Assembly: GCA_964507245.1 (NCBI GenBank)
Contig: CAZDQC010000008.1
Coordinates: 1-57,505 of the forward strand
Direction of reading: 5' to 3'
DNA length: 57,505 bases
Source of the DNA: GCA-2731375 sp964507245
Lineage (GTDB): Bacteria; Pseudomonadota; Alphaproteobacteria; GCA-2731375
The position numbers and the translations under genes are program-made. Shown here one piece after another: positions 16,722 to 25,896 of the stretch (position 1 is the stretch's first letter; each line of letters begins with the position of its first letter). The notes below the pieces were generated by a model. It did not search any database and was not told the origin of the DNA. It saw only the letters and a program-made list of their open reading frames with translations.

Positions 16722-16910
16722 AGGATTTCACCGATGACAACAGAACTATCGCCTATATACTGCCACCGTATTGGATAGGGAAGTCAGATACGCTGGCCGG
16801 CGGTGAGATTGATCGGAATATTTTTGTTCATCCCGGTTGCAAGGTAGGTTCCGCCTCCCCATAATTCTATGAGATTTGCATAATTGTAGGCGCGCGAGGA
16901 ACGCTGAGAT

Positions 16911-17909
16911 ATGTCCGTTGTGATTAATGGTGAAAACCGCGAAATACCTTCCCCAGTTACAGTGGCGACCCTGTTGCGGGATCTTGGGTTGGACGCGCGC
17001 AAAATTGCTCTGGAACACAATTTGGAGATTGTGCCCCGATCCGCGTATGACAAAACTCTAGTTTCCGATGGGGACCGATTGGAGATTGTACATTTTATCG
17101 GCGGCGGCGATGCGCTAAGCGACCAGGATGGTGATTCGGACAACGATAGTTGGACCGTGGCTGGGCGTGAGATGAGTTCCCGGTTGATCATCGGAACCGG
17201 GAAGTACGAATCCTATGACCAGAACCGCCGGGCGGCCGAGGCGGCAGGAGCCCAAATGGTCACGGTCGCTGTACGCCGGGTCAACCTGACCGACCCGAGT
17301 CAGGAAATGCTGGTCGATCATGTGGATCCCAAGAAATACATCTATCTGCCTAACACGGCAGGCTGTTTCTCCGGGGAGGACGCAGTTCGTACGCTGCGGC
17401 TGGCGCGAGAAGCCGGTGGATGGGATCTGGTTAAATTGGAGGTCTTGGGCGATCAGCAAACCCTTTATCCCAACATGCCTGAAACCATTCGTGCTGCAGA
17501 GATGTTAATCAAGGAAAGCTTCCAGGTAATGGTCTATTGTTCAGATGATCCTATTCAGGCCAGGGTTCTGGAAGATATAGGCTGTTGCGCTATCATGCCT
17601 CTTGGCGCGCCAATTGGTTCGGGACTGGGCGTGCAAAATCCGGTTAACATCAGGGTCATCATTGAAAATGCCTCTGTACCGGTTATCGTAGATGCTGGTG
17701 TGGGAACTGCCTCTGATGCGACTATCGCTATGGAATTGGGGTGTGATGGTGTGTTGATGAACACTGCAATAGCTGAGGCACGGGACCCCATCCGTATGGC
17801 CCGAGCCATGAAACATGCTGTGGTTGCGGGTCGGGAGGCCTATCTAGCGGGCCGAATGCCCAAGAAACGTTACGCAGATCCGTCGTCACCCTTGGCCGGG
17901 TTGATCTAA
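16911..17909 (+). CDS. thiG: ThiS-ThiG fusion: sulfur carrier plus thiazole synthase
   Basis: 332 residues. Residues 1-66 are a ThiS ubiquitin-like carrier ending in the glycine tail FIGGG (G64-G66). Residues 67-80 are an acidic Asp/Ser-rich linker, and from about 82 the rest is a full ThiG TIM barrel with RLIIGTGKYES, the Schiff-base lysine in DLVKLEVLGD (K175), and GAPIGSGLG and DAGVGTASDA phosphate-binding loops. ThiG builds the thiazole phosphate of thiamine from DXP, dehydroglycine and ThiS-thiocarboxylate. A free ThiS C-terminus is normally needed for adenylation, so the embedded GGG is notable. The start has a GAGGAA site 10 nt upstream. No TPP riboswitch was recognised in the 189 bp upstream. 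Confidence 0.94.
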   Translation: MSVVINGENREIPSPVTVATLLRDLGLDARKIALEHNLEIVPRSAYDKTLVSDGDRLEIVHFIGGGDALSDQDGDSDNDSWTVAGREMSSRLIIGTGKYESYDQNRRAAEAAGAQMVTVAVRRVNLTDPSQEMLVDHVDPKKYIYLPNTAGCFSGEDAVRTLRLAREAGGWDLVKLEVLGDQQTLYPNMPETIRAAEMLIKESFQVMVYCSDDPIQARVLEDIGCCAIMPLGAPIGSGLGVQNPVNIRVIIENASVPVIVDAGVGTASDATIAMELGCDGVLMNTAIAEARDPIRMARAMKHAVVAGREAYLAGRMPKKRYADPSSPLAGLI

Positions 17910-17918
17910 CCGTCCGGG

Positions 17919-17937
17919 CCAATCGTCCGGTGATTGG
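17919..17937 (+). terminator. Weak hairpin after thiSG
   Basis: CCAATC and GATTGG form a 6-bp stem with a 7-nt loop, followed by GTTTGG. It is only ten bases past the thiSG stop, but the T tract is short. The remaining 230 bp to the convergent LLM gene are AT-rich with no gene. Confidence 0.3.
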
Positions 17938-18171
17938 GTTTGGCGATCTCGGTGAAATAAATAGGAAGACGGGCAGAGAACCCGGGCATCCGACCAGCCA
18001 GACGTCTTGGTATCACGCAAGCCTTATTCGCTTATGTGAAAATGACGTTAAAATTTATAATTCATATCTAATTCAAAGACTTGTACATAATACTTTATAT
18101 AATAGTTTAGATAATCCCAAACGTGGGTGTGCGAATATCGGTAAACTATTTACTCTCTTGTTCTTTGGCTG

Positions 18172-19191
18172 CTAGGCAACCGCAAAGCTCTTAACCATGG
18201 CGGTCCATTTTTCAATAGGGTCGTCATCCGGGATGGGATAATAGGTGGCGATACGTTGTACCAAGCCATCATAACGGGCTTTGAGAGCAGGGCCCAATGA
18301 TCCAAAATCGCTGGCGATCGAGACCTCAGCCATCAGGGCGTCCGGGATACAGGCTGCCATTTCTCCAATCTTGCCGACCCGAGCCATAGCGCTGAGTTTC
18401 TTACCCAAATCCTCAAAGCCATGGTGGCGCAATAGGACGCGATAGCTGGGAGTAGAGGCATAGAATGCAATTTGTGCTCGTATTTGTGCAGCGGAAGCGT
18501 TGCGCTCCGTTTCCGTCTCACCCAGGACAGCAAAGACAGAAGCATGCAGGTCCAAGTCCGTCATGGATTTGCCCGCTATTTTTGCACCTTGGTTGATGGC
18601 CGGGAGAACCACATCACGCAGATAATCGGTCGAATGCATGGGGTGGATATGGAATCCATCGGCAACTTCACCCGCCACCCGACACATGCGTGGGTTTACA
18701 CCAGCCACATAAATTGGAATACGAGGGTGGTCAATAGGGCCGGGTATAAATGCCGGGTTAGTAAGTATGAATTTATAGAACTCTCCCTGATAGTGGGGTT
18801 TGCTGCCATTTTGGAAGTTGTCAAATATGGCGTGCAGACAACGTATGTAATCAGTTAGTCGAGCAGCGGGATGCTCGAATGGCATGTCATAGCGCCGTTC
18901 CACATGTGCCCGGACCTGGGTGCCCAAGCCCAGGTGAAAGCGGCCATTGCTAGATCGTTGCAAGTCCCAGGCTGCCTGAGCTGTAGCGAACGGGCTGCGA
19001 CCGAAGGCAACGGCGATGTTCGTACCTAAATGAATCTGTTCCGTGGACATGGCGGCAACTGCCAGGGGCAGGAAGGGATCGTGTCCAGCCTCGAAACTCC
19101 ACACCGCATCGAAGCCGATATCTTCCATGCGTTTTGCCAGGTCGGCGGCCTGGTGCGGATACATGCTGCCTAGCATCGCATCAATTTTCAT
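18172..19191 (-). CDS. LLM-class (luciferase-like) flavin/F420 oxidoreductase
   Basis: 339 residues forming a bacterial-luciferase-like TIM barrel. Family features are GFDAVWSFEAGHDPFLPLAVAA near the N-terminus, HLGTNIAVAFGRSPFATAQAAWDLQRSSNGRFHLGLGTQVRAHVERRY split over strands 3-4, and IPIYVAGVNPRM...AGEVADGF. It resembles the TIGR03617-like F420-dependent group, although FMN cannot be excluded. The substrate is unknown. It lies 11 bp downstream of a family III CoA-transferase on the same strand, a frequent pairing in actinobacterial and marine alphaproteobacterial catabolic clusters. Confidence 0.87.
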   Translation of the reverse strand: MKIDAMLGSMYPHQAADLAKRMEDIGFDAVWSFEAGHDPFLPLAVAAMSTEQIHLGTNIAVAFGRSPFATAQAAWDLQRSSNGRFHLGLGTQVRAHVERRYDMPFEHPAARLTDYIRCLHAIFDNFQNGSKPHYQGEFYKFILTNPAFIPGPIDHPRIPIYVAGVNPRMCRVAGEVADGFHIHPMHSTDYLRDVVLPAINQGAKIAGKSMTDLDLHASVFAVLGETETERNASAAQIRAQIAFYASTPSYRVLLRHHGFEDLGKKLSAMARVGKIGEMAACIPDALMAEVSIASDFGSLGPALKARYDGLVQRIATYYPIPDDDPIEKWTAMVKSFAVA

Positions 19192-19202
19192 GGCCGTGAT
19201 CC

Positions 19203-20408
19203 CTATATGACGCCGTTTTCACGGAAACTCTGAATTGCACTGTTGTCATAACCAATTTCCGCCAATACCTCGTTTGTATGCTGACCTAGTAATGGTGCCG
19301 GTGACCTTCCTTCGGGCTCGCCGCTTGAGGCGTGGAAACCAGCGCCGACCGCCTTAATCTCGCCATCCATTCCAGGGGGCGCGGGCATCGTCATCATGAC
19401 GCCGCGATGATCCAATTGTGGGAACGCCATCAATTGCTCAATACTATGGACAGGAGCAACTGGGACACCAGCGGCGCCAAGACAGGCAATCCATTCGTCG
19501 GTGGTTTTCGTTGCCAAAATTTTGCCTATTATGAGTTTGATTTCGTCCCTGTATTCTACCCTACCGTCAGTCGTTGCAAAGCGCGGGTCCTTTGCGAGAT
19601 CTGTCCGTTCAAATGCATCACACATTTTGGTCGTCATCGCGTCTGTAATTACTGTCATCTGAATATGACCATCCTTCGTCGGCCAGGTATCGCCAGTGCC
19701 TTGATTGGTGGGAGAGGCGTTGCCCATCCTCTCCGTTGTTAGGCCGGTCATCAGATATTTGGCGATGTTGGGGTTCAACAAGGTCATGGCACTGTCCAAC
19801 ATAGCTACATCCAGGTGTTGCCCTTCACCCGTGTGGCCGCGGCGGAACAAAGCCGAGGCAATGGCGAAGGCCGCTGTTAGGCCGGTCGGGATATCCACCG
19901 ACATATAGCCTACCCGCAAAGGGCCGCTGTCTGGTGTGCCGGTGACACTCATCATGCCAGAAGCCGCTTGAATTGCACCATCGTAGGCAGCCTTTCCCGC
20001 CATAGGACCTTTTTGACCATAACCAGATATGGAGCAATAAATGATATCGGGCTTGACTGCACGTACAGCGTCATAGCCGTAACCCAGGCGTTCCATGACC
20101 CCGCCTTTGAAATTCTCGATCACCACGTCCGCTCCGACTAGCAGCCGGTGAATGATCGCCATTGCTTCAGGATGTTTCAGATCGACGGTGATACCGCGTT
20201 TGTTGGTGTTGACACCAAGGAATGCTGGCGAAAGTTTAAGGTCCACCAAATCGCTGTTGGACATCATGGTACGCATTTGATCGCCTTCGCCGGGTTGTTC
20301 AATCTTGATAACGTCAGCCCCGAGCAAGGCCAACTGGCTGGCAGCAAAGGGTCCCGCCAAAACCTGACTGAAATCAATGACACGTATTCCTTCGAATGCT
20401 TTTGTCAT
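19203..20408 (-). CDS. Family III (CaiB/BaiF) CoA-transferase
   Basis: 401 residues from the ATG at 20408, which has a GGAGTG site 6 nt upstream; the longer frame to 20471 adds a tail unlike the family. N-terminal IRVIDFSQVLAGPFA and GADVIKIEQPGEGD, then ISGYGQKGP and the catalytic Asp in LDVAMLDSAMTLL. Members move CoA between carboxylic acids through an aspartyl-CoA intermediate. It is probably co-transcribed with the LLM oxidoreductase. The acid substrate cannot be told from sequence. Confidence 0.9.
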   Translation of the reverse strand: MTKAFEGIRVIDFSQVLAGPFAASQLALLGADVIKIEQPGEGDQMRTMMSNSDLVDLKLSPAFLGVNTNKRGITVDLKHPEAMAIIHRLLVGADVVIENFKGGVMERLGYGYDAVRAVKPDIIYCSISGYGQKGPMAGKAAYDGAIQAASGMMSVTGTPDSGPLRVGYMSVDIPTGLTAAFAIASALFRRGHTGEGQHLDVAMLDSAMTLLNPNIAKYLMTGLTTERMGNASPTNQGTGDTWPTKDGHIQMTVITDAMTTKMCDAFERTDLAKDPRFATTDGRVEYRDEIKLIIGKILATKTTDEWIACLGAAGVPVAPVHSIEQLMAFPQLDHRGVMMTMPAPPGMDGEIKAVGAGFHASSGEPEGRSPAPLLGQHTNEVLAEIGYDNSAIQSFRENGVI

Positions 20409-20697
20409 TTTTTTCACTCCGAAACCCGATCTATGCCAATATTTCATAGGGGAAGTTGCAAGAGGCGGCAATGGCGCACGGTGAAATTTTGGACTAGTTA
20501 ACGTAACAGGGCTTGTAAGTGCATGCGGGCCTGTTCGCCGATAACCGTATAGATTTCGATGTCTTTACGGATTTAAGTGAAACGGATTTGCGGGAAGTGG
20601 AGGTATGTCTGACCTAGTCTCTCGACAATTCAGGTTCCTTTGGTTACATGCGGAGTCAAGTTGTTAGAGAATTCATCAAAAAATTATGGAGGACATC

Positions 20698-21114
20698 ATG
20701 AAGGAAAGCCTTCAGCCGGGATTAAACATTACCCGGCGTTACGATGTAACCAAGGAAAAAACCATCGATTTTATGGGCGACGAACTGCGTGTCTATGCCA
20801 CACCGATGATGGTTACCGATGTTGAGCGTACCTGCCTAGAATTGATGAAGGAGCACGCCGACGATGGAGAAAGCTCTGTCGGTGCGCGGGTGGAAATTGA
20901 TCATATGGGCCCAACTTTGTTAGACATGTGGGTGGAGGTTCGTGCCGAAGTGATTGAGGTTAAAGGCCCAAAGGTGGTGTTTGATGTGGAAATCCACGAC
21001 GCCTTGGATCAAGTAGGCAAGGCGCGACATATCCGCTTTATGATCGAGATGGCCGGCCAAAAAGGGCGATTAGAAAAAAAGGCTGTCGCAGCTAAGGAAG
21101 CTGGCGTGCTATGA
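20698..21114 (+). CDS. Hotdog-fold thioesterase (FlK-like)
   Basis: 138 residues from the ATG at 20698, preceded by GGAGG at ideal spacing; an in-frame ATG four codons earlier overlaps that site. The sequence has a single hotdog domain: TPMMVTDVERTCLELM helix, then SSVGARVEIDHMGPTLLDMWVEV and an HIRFMIE strand. This arrangement resembles fluoroacetyl-CoA thioesterase-like proteins, which hydrolyse short acyl-CoAs. The function is probably acyl-CoA thioester hydrolysis or binding; the substrate is unknown. It is transcribed alone, divergent from the CoA-transferase. Confidence 0.8.
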   Translation: MKESLQPGLNITRRYDVTKEKTIDFMGDELRVYATPMMVTDVERTCLELMKEHADDGESSVGARVEIDHMGPTLLDMWVEVRAEVIEVKGPKVVFDVEIHDALDQVGKARHIRFMIEMAGQKGRLEKKAVAAKEAGVL

Positions 21115-21623
21115 TCAAGGAAGGATTGGCAAAGTGCTTGTTTGTGCCCAAGCTCTTTCGTCGCCTTCAAAGGCGTCAGTGGAGTGGAGTTTCTTCTAGA
21201 CCTTGAAATGACGGTTAACAGATCCATCCTAAAAATTTTTTCTAAAAGGCTTAAGACGAATTGGCCTAGCTGCTGGACCCTATCAATTTAGGAGGTGGGT
21301 TCGAGATGGCATTCCGCCTCAATTTAAAAGCCTTGTTGTTAAGATTCGTGAATGGCAACGGCCAGACTGGCCAAATAAGCATGGATGAAATTGTAGAGCT
21401 CTGTTTTTTGATTATTGATATGCCGGGCCAAGACCAATCTCCTCACTTCTTGTGGATCGGAAAATGGCAGTTTGACGAGATCANNNNNNNNNNNNNNNNN
21501 NNNNNNNNNNNNNNNNNNNNNNNNNNNNNNNNNNNNNNNNNNNNNNNNNNNNNNNNNNNNNNNNNNNNNNNNNNNNNNNNNNNTGTGATCTTTTGATAGG
21601 CAATTGGGTGAAGAGATTAGTTC
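21115..21623. other. Gene-poor spacer with assembly gap (100 N at 21484-21583)
   Basis: Two incomplete frames run into the gap. On the plus strand a frame from 21306 has a good AGGAGG site but no family likeness. On the minus strand a frame ending at 21339 (47 codons to the gap) gives a helical, plausible protein C-terminus. At most one is real, and neither can be identified without the missing sequence. Confidence 0.5.
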
Positions 21624-23189
21624 GTGGCAGAGATTCAAAAACCTAATATTTTGTTCATTCAAGCTGATCAGATGACGGCTTTTGCCCTAGGTCAATATGG
21701 AAATCCGCTGGTCAAAACGCCAAATATAGACCGTCTCGCGAAGCAGGGCGTAGTGTTCGAAAACGCCTACTGCAACAATCCAATTTGTGCTTCGTCCCGC
21801 TTCTCCATGCTGTCAGGTCGGTTATCATCCAAGATTGGTGCTTACGACAATGCGGCTGAATTTCCGGCATCGATTCCCACCTTTGCTCATTATCTCGGTA
21901 ATCTTGGCTACCGCACCTGTCTCTCAGGAAAAATGCATTTTGTCGGACCCGACCAACTTCATGGATTTGAAGAGCGAGTGACTACCGATATTTACCCATC
22001 GGATTTCGGCTGGACCCCAGACTGGCTGGCAGAGGGACATCAACTGCCACCTTCGGGAATGTCCATGCGTTCTGTTGTAGAGGCAGGTATCTCAATTCGC
22101 TCTCTGCAAATAGATTATGATGAGGAGGTTTGCCATCAAGCGGAAGTTAAGCTTTGGGAGTATGCAAGGGCGGCTGACAAGAAACCGTTCTTTTTAGCGG
22201 CTTCCTTCACTCATCCCCACAATCCGTTCACCACACAGCCAAAATTCTGGGAGCTGTATGATCATGAGGCAATCAACATGCCGACAGTTCCTGGTAAACC
22301 GGTTGACGAGCGGGATCCTTGGTCGCAGCGATATTACTACTTGATCCGGAACGACGAACACGTGGTGACCGACGAGGACGTCCGAAACGCGCGCCATGCT
22401 TATTACGGCATGTGTTCCTATATAGACTTCCTTGTAGGGCGGTTGTTGAAGGTCCTCGATGGTAGTGGGCTGATCGATAATACAGTGATCATTTTCACTG
22501 CAGATCATGGTGACATGCTCGGTGAGCGGGGCATGTGGTACAAATTCAATCCTTTCGAATGGTCCATTCGTGTGCCACTTTTGATCAGTGGTCCAGGTAT
22601 GCAACGGGATGTCAAAGAGGCTTCATTGGTTTCTCTGATTGATCTGATGCCCACATTTCTTGATCTTGCGTCTGAAGGCGAGCCACCGGACTTGGTGGAT
22701 CCCATTGATGGTCACAGTCTCGAACCCTTGCTGCGCGGTGATGCTTCAGGATGGGAGGATGACGTGATGGTGGAATTCACCGCCGAAGGGACTTTCGCGC
22801 CAGCCTTGATTTTGCGCCGCGGTAATTACAAATTCGTTTATTGCGAAACAGATCCGGGTATGCTGTACGATCTGATCGCCGACCCGCATGAACAAGAGAA
22901 TTTGTGCGCCGACCCAACGTTTGCAAACGTGGCGGAGGAGATGCAGAACGAGATCCTATCCCGTTGGGATCCGCTAACGTTGAAGCAGGATATTATTGCC
23001 AGTCAGCGGCGACGTCATTTCATTCAAGGTCGGTTTCGTGAAGGGAAGGGCGCGCCATGGGATTTTCAGCCCATTTTTGATGCATCAGCACAGTATTTAC
23101 GTAGCGGCAATAGCCCGACAGCGATCAAAGGTCTTGCCCGCTTCCCTCAGGTGGAGCCACGGCCACCCGACACGCCCCGTCAAATCTGA
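21624..23189 (+). CDS. betC: Choline-sulfatase-like type I sulfatase with altered CxPxR motif
   Basis: 521 residues, alkaline-phosphatase superfamily. N-terminal metal Asp in IQADQMTAFALGQYG (D15) and PNIDRLA, later metal Asp-His in FTADHGDMLGERGMW. The segments TCLSGKMHFVGPDQLHGFEER and TTDIYPSDFGWTPDW are hallmarks of choline-sulfatases. The cysteine that is converted to formylglycine is C55, but the motif reads C-A-S-S-R instead of C-x-P/A-x-R. Choline-sulfatase releases choline and sulfate from choline-O-sulfate; no betA, betB or betI is nearby, so the true substrate may differ. GTG start at 21624. It heads a run with the desaturase and Rieske genes. Confidence 0.85.
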   Translation: MAEIQKPNILFIQADQMTAFALGQYGNPLVKTPNIDRLAKQGVVFENAYCNNPICASSRFSMLSGRLSSKIGAYDNAAEFPASIPTFAHYLGNLGYRTCLSGKMHFVGPDQLHGFEERVTTDIYPSDFGWTPDWLAEGHQLPPSGMSMRSVVEAGISIRSLQIDYDEEVCHQAEVKLWEYARAADKKPFFLAASFTHPHNPFTTQPKFWELYDHEAINMPTVPGKPVDERDPWSQRYYYLIRNDEHVVTDEDVRNARHAYYGMCSYIDFLVGRLLKVLDGSGLIDNTVIIFTADHGDMLGERGMWYKFNPFEWSIRVPLLISGPGMQRDVKEASLVSLIDLMPTFLDLASEGEPPDLVDPIDGHSLEPLLRGDASGWEDDVMVEFTAEGTFAPALILRRGNYKFVYCETDPGMLYDLIADPHEQENLCADPTFANVAEEMQNEILSRWDPLTLKQDIIASQRRRHFIQGRFREGKGAPWDFQPIFDASAQYLRSGNSPTAIKGLARFPQVEPRPPDTPRQI

Positions 23190-23221
23190 ACGGGATAGGT
23201 CAAAGACGAAAGATTTATGAA

Positions 23222-24196
23222 ATGACGACACTTGAAGCCAACGCTGATCTTCTCAAAAGACAGCGCGAATTGATTTCCCGCAAGGATTTGAAGCCGTTCA
23301 CAAAACGCAAAGATGGGCCTGGCCTAATTTATCTGTCGGTGCACTTGACCTGCATCGGCCTGAGTGGCCTTTTGATTTATCTTGCGGCGAATAGTAATTG
23401 GTTGTGGCCGGCGATGTTGCTGCATGGCATTTTGCTCGGGCATCTCTTCGCCCCCTTGCATGAAACCAGCCATGGTACGGCCTTCCGCACCCGTTGGATC
23501 AACGAAGCAGTGTTGTGGTTTACCGGTGTCGTTATAATTTGGCCGCCGATCTATTTCCGTTACGATCACGCTGGTCACCATACCTACGCGCAGAACAAGG
23601 GTAAGGATCCAGAATTCGTCCTACCTAGTCCGCGCACGCTTTTGGGCTATATCTACTACGTTTCGGCGGTGCATTTGTGGATCAAGAATTTTGGCTGGCT
23701 GTTCCGTCATGCCTTTGGGTACATGCATCCTTTCAATCGACAATTCGTACCGGATGTAGAACGGCCGCGGATTTATTTCGAGGCCCGGCTGATGCTTGCT
23801 CTTTATTTGGGTCTGCTAATTTTCTCCCTTGTGGCTCAGACCTGGGTAGTGGCGATCTATTGGTTTATTCCGACGATGATCGGCGTACCGATTGCCCGAA
23901 TGGTGCGGGTTGCCGATCATACTGGCTGTGTCGAAAAAACCGATTTAGTGAACTATGCACGCACGGTCAAAACCGATCCCATCACGCGCTTTTTTTGCTG
24001 GAACATGCCCTATCACTGCGAACATCATTTAGCGGCGTCGGCTCCGTTTCACCAACTCCCGGCGTTGCACGAAGCGGTTGGCCACAAGATGAACCCGGTC
24101 GATAAGGGGTACGTTGCCGTGCAATGGGAAGTTCTGACGCAACATCTTTCCGCCATCATTTGGCCCAAGGCCGACGGCCAAGCCCTCGAAAAGTGA
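23222..24196 (+). CDS. Membrane di-iron fatty acid desaturase/hydroxylase family enzyme
   Basis: 324 residues, with about four hydrophobic segments (around 35-78, 95-110, 140-160, 190-225) and three histidine boxes: HETSH at 80-84, HAGHH at 116-120, HCEHH at 265-269, plus H233 (ADHTG). These bind the two irons of integral membrane desaturases, hydroxylases and alkane/xylene-type monooxygenases. It acts in the inner membrane and needs electrons from a ferredoxin; the Rieske protein encoded 28 bp downstream is the obvious donor. Family membership is firm, but whether it desaturates lipids or hydroxylates a small molecule is not. The sulfatase and ADH neighbours favour a catabolic role. Confidence 0.9.
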   Translation: MTTLEANADLLKRQRELISRKDLKPFTKRKDGPGLIYLSVHLTCIGLSGLLIYLAANSNWLWPAMLLHGILLGHLFAPLHETSHGTAFRTRWINEAVLWFTGVVIIWPPIYFRYDHAGHHTYAQNKGKDPEFVLPSPRTLLGYIYYVSAVHLWIKNFGWLFRHAFGYMHPFNRQFVPDVERPRIYFEARLMLALYLGLLIFSLVAQTWVVAIYWFIPTMIGVPIARMVRVADHTGCVEKTDLVNYARTVKTDPITRFFCWNMPYHCEHHLAASAPFHQLPALHEAVGHKMNPVDKGYVAVQWEVLTQHLSAIIWPKADGQALEK

Positions 24197-24224
24197 AACT
24201 GAATAATAAAGGCGGCGGCCAACT

Positions 24225-24557
24225 ATGTCGAATAATTGGCACTTTGCGATCGACGCGGACGAAGTTGAAGAAGAAGACGTGATACCGACAATGGTTGAAG
24301 GTCTGGAGATTGCGGTCTTTCGAATCGATGGTGACTTCTTCGCTACTTCAAATGTCTGCACGCATGGCTATGCCAGTCTGTCGGAAGGTATCGTTGTAGA
24401 TGATGTTATTGAATGTCCTCTACATCAAGGCCGATTTTGCATCCGCACGGGCAAAGCGTTAAGCGCCCCGGTGAGCGAAGCAATCGCAACCTACGAAACA
24501 AAGCTTAAGGACGGTAGGATTTTTGTCCGACTAGCGCCAGCTGAAGAGACCTCATGA
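24225..24557 (+). CDS. Rieske [2Fe-2S] ferredoxin
   Basis: 110 residues, a stand-alone Rieske domain with C45-x-H47 and C64-x2-H67, 16 residues between the pairs, and the strand ending CPLHQGRF. There is no membrane anchor, so it is soluble and similar to the ferredoxin components of ring-hydroxylating dioxygenases. Its likely job is electron transfer to the di-iron membrane enzyme encoded just upstream. No dedicated ferredoxin reductase is in this cluster; a general one, such as the FprA-like protein near 43 kb, could serve. Confidence 0.93.
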   Translation: MSNNWHFAIDADEVEEEDVIPTMVEGLEIAVFRIDGDFFATSNVCTHGYASLSEGIVVDDVIECPLHQGRFCIRTGKALSAPVSEAIATYETKLKDGRIFVRLAPAEETS

Positions 24558-24636
24558 CCATCGATGTCTCGAACTGGATGCCGACCAACTCTGCGTTTTG
24601 ATGCGCGAACTGATATTTTTGAGCGGTAATTAACTC

Positions 24637-25710
24637 ATGCGGGCAATGCAAATCATTAATTGGGGGGCACCTTTAGAGCTACGCACCAGCGAGACTCCAG
24701 TTCCAAAGGGCGAGGAAATTCTCCTCCGTGTCGATGCCTGCGGCGTTTGCCATAGTGATTTGCATATCTGGGACGGATTTTTTGATCTTGGCAACAATCA
24801 AAAATTTGCGATAGAGGAACGAGGTGTTCAACTGCCGTTCACTTTGGGGCATGAGCCGGTGGGCACGGTGGTTGCAAAGGGCTCTGACGTATCAAGCTTT
24901 GTGGAAATTGGCGGGAGGTATGCAGTATATCCTTGGATTAATTGTGGAGAGTGTCAGCCCTGTCAAAATCGACTAACACAAATCTGCGATGCGCCAAAGA
25001 TCATCGGTACAAGGGTCGATGGCGCTTACGCAGATCATGTTCTCGTGCCCCGTGCAGAATTCTTGGTGGACTACAAGGGAATTGAACCTGAGCTCGCCTG
25101 TATCTTGGGGTGCGCCGGACTTACAAGTTATAGCGCCTTAAAAAAAATTGAATTGGATAGTCTGGATGGACGAGACAGTTTGTTGATTATAGGGTCCGGT
25201 GGCGTTGGGCTCACAGCCATTTCGATAGCAAAGTCCCTTTGCGACGCGCGTATAATCGTAGCCGATATCGATCCGTCGAAAAGAGATGCCGCACTTCAGG
25301 TAGGGGCGGCAGAAGTGGTCGATGCGAACGAGGAAAACGCTCTTGGGGAAATTCAGGCGCTGGCGCAGTCGAGGGCGGGAAATGGCGTTGCCGCAAGTAT
25401 CGATTTTGTCGGTCTGCCGCAAACCATGAACTTTGGTTTGAATGCATTGCGCAAAGGTGGGCTGCACATTCACGTTGGCTTGTTTGGCGGCGCTCACAGC
25501 CTATCTCTGCCGCCGGTAGCCTTTCGGATGCTGAGGATCATCGGTTCCTATGTAGGCACCTTGGCGGAGTTTCAAGAACTAATCTCACTCGTCCGCAATG
25601 ATTTGGACCTGTCAATCCCCATCTCGACGCTTCCCTTGGAGGAAGCGAATGGTGCGCTGGAAGACCTTCGGCAAGGCAAGATCGTTGGACGTGTCGTCTT
25701 GAAACCATAG
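24637..25710 (+). CDS. Zinc-dependent medium-chain alcohol dehydrogenase
   Basis: 357 residues. Catalytic zinc ligands C38 (CGVCHSD) and H72 with E73 (GHEPVG). The structural zinc site has four Cys, C103-x2-C106-x2-C109-x7-C117. The NAD-binding fold is IIGSGGVGLTA, followed by an acidic residue at the end of the second strand (VADID), which favours NAD+ over NADP+. It would oxidise an alcohol, perhaps the product of the di-iron enzyme encoded 440 bp upstream. A 79-bp gap separates it from the Rieske gene on the same strand. Confidence 0.92.
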   Translation: MRAMQIINWGAPLELRTSETPVPKGEEILLRVDACGVCHSDLHIWDGFFDLGNNQKFAIEERGVQLPFTLGHEPVGTVVAKGSDVSSFVEIGGRYAVYPWINCGECQPCQNRLTQICDAPKIIGTRVDGAYADHVLVPRAEFLVDYKGIEPELACILGCAGLTSYSALKKIELDSLDGRDSLLIIGSGGVGLTAISIAKSLCDARIIVADIDPSKRDAALQVGAAEVVDANEENALGEIQALAQSRAGNGVAASIDFVGLPQTMNFGLNALRKGGLHIHVGLFGGAHSLSLPPVAFRMLRIIGSYVGTLAEFQELISLVRNDLDLSIPISTLPLEEANGALEDLRQGKIVGRVVLKP

Positions 25711-25896
25711 AAACGAGAAATTTGGGGCCTCGTTCAATGTCTGGACGTGGAAAATCTGACGGGGACGGGAACACGAAATTTGTATATTCAAGATATTCCA
25801 ACTAAAGTGTCCGATATACGCTTCCTGCGTAAATAGAACTGAAAACAGAGAGCTCTCTGTTGGGGGCAAAACTTTTCACGGATCGGGAGAGAGATT

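Noticed and set aside
16722..16910. Possible TPP riboswitch before thiSG (a CTGAGA string lies next to the start)
   Set aside because: The other conserved THI-box blocks are absent and the string overlaps the ribosome-binding region.
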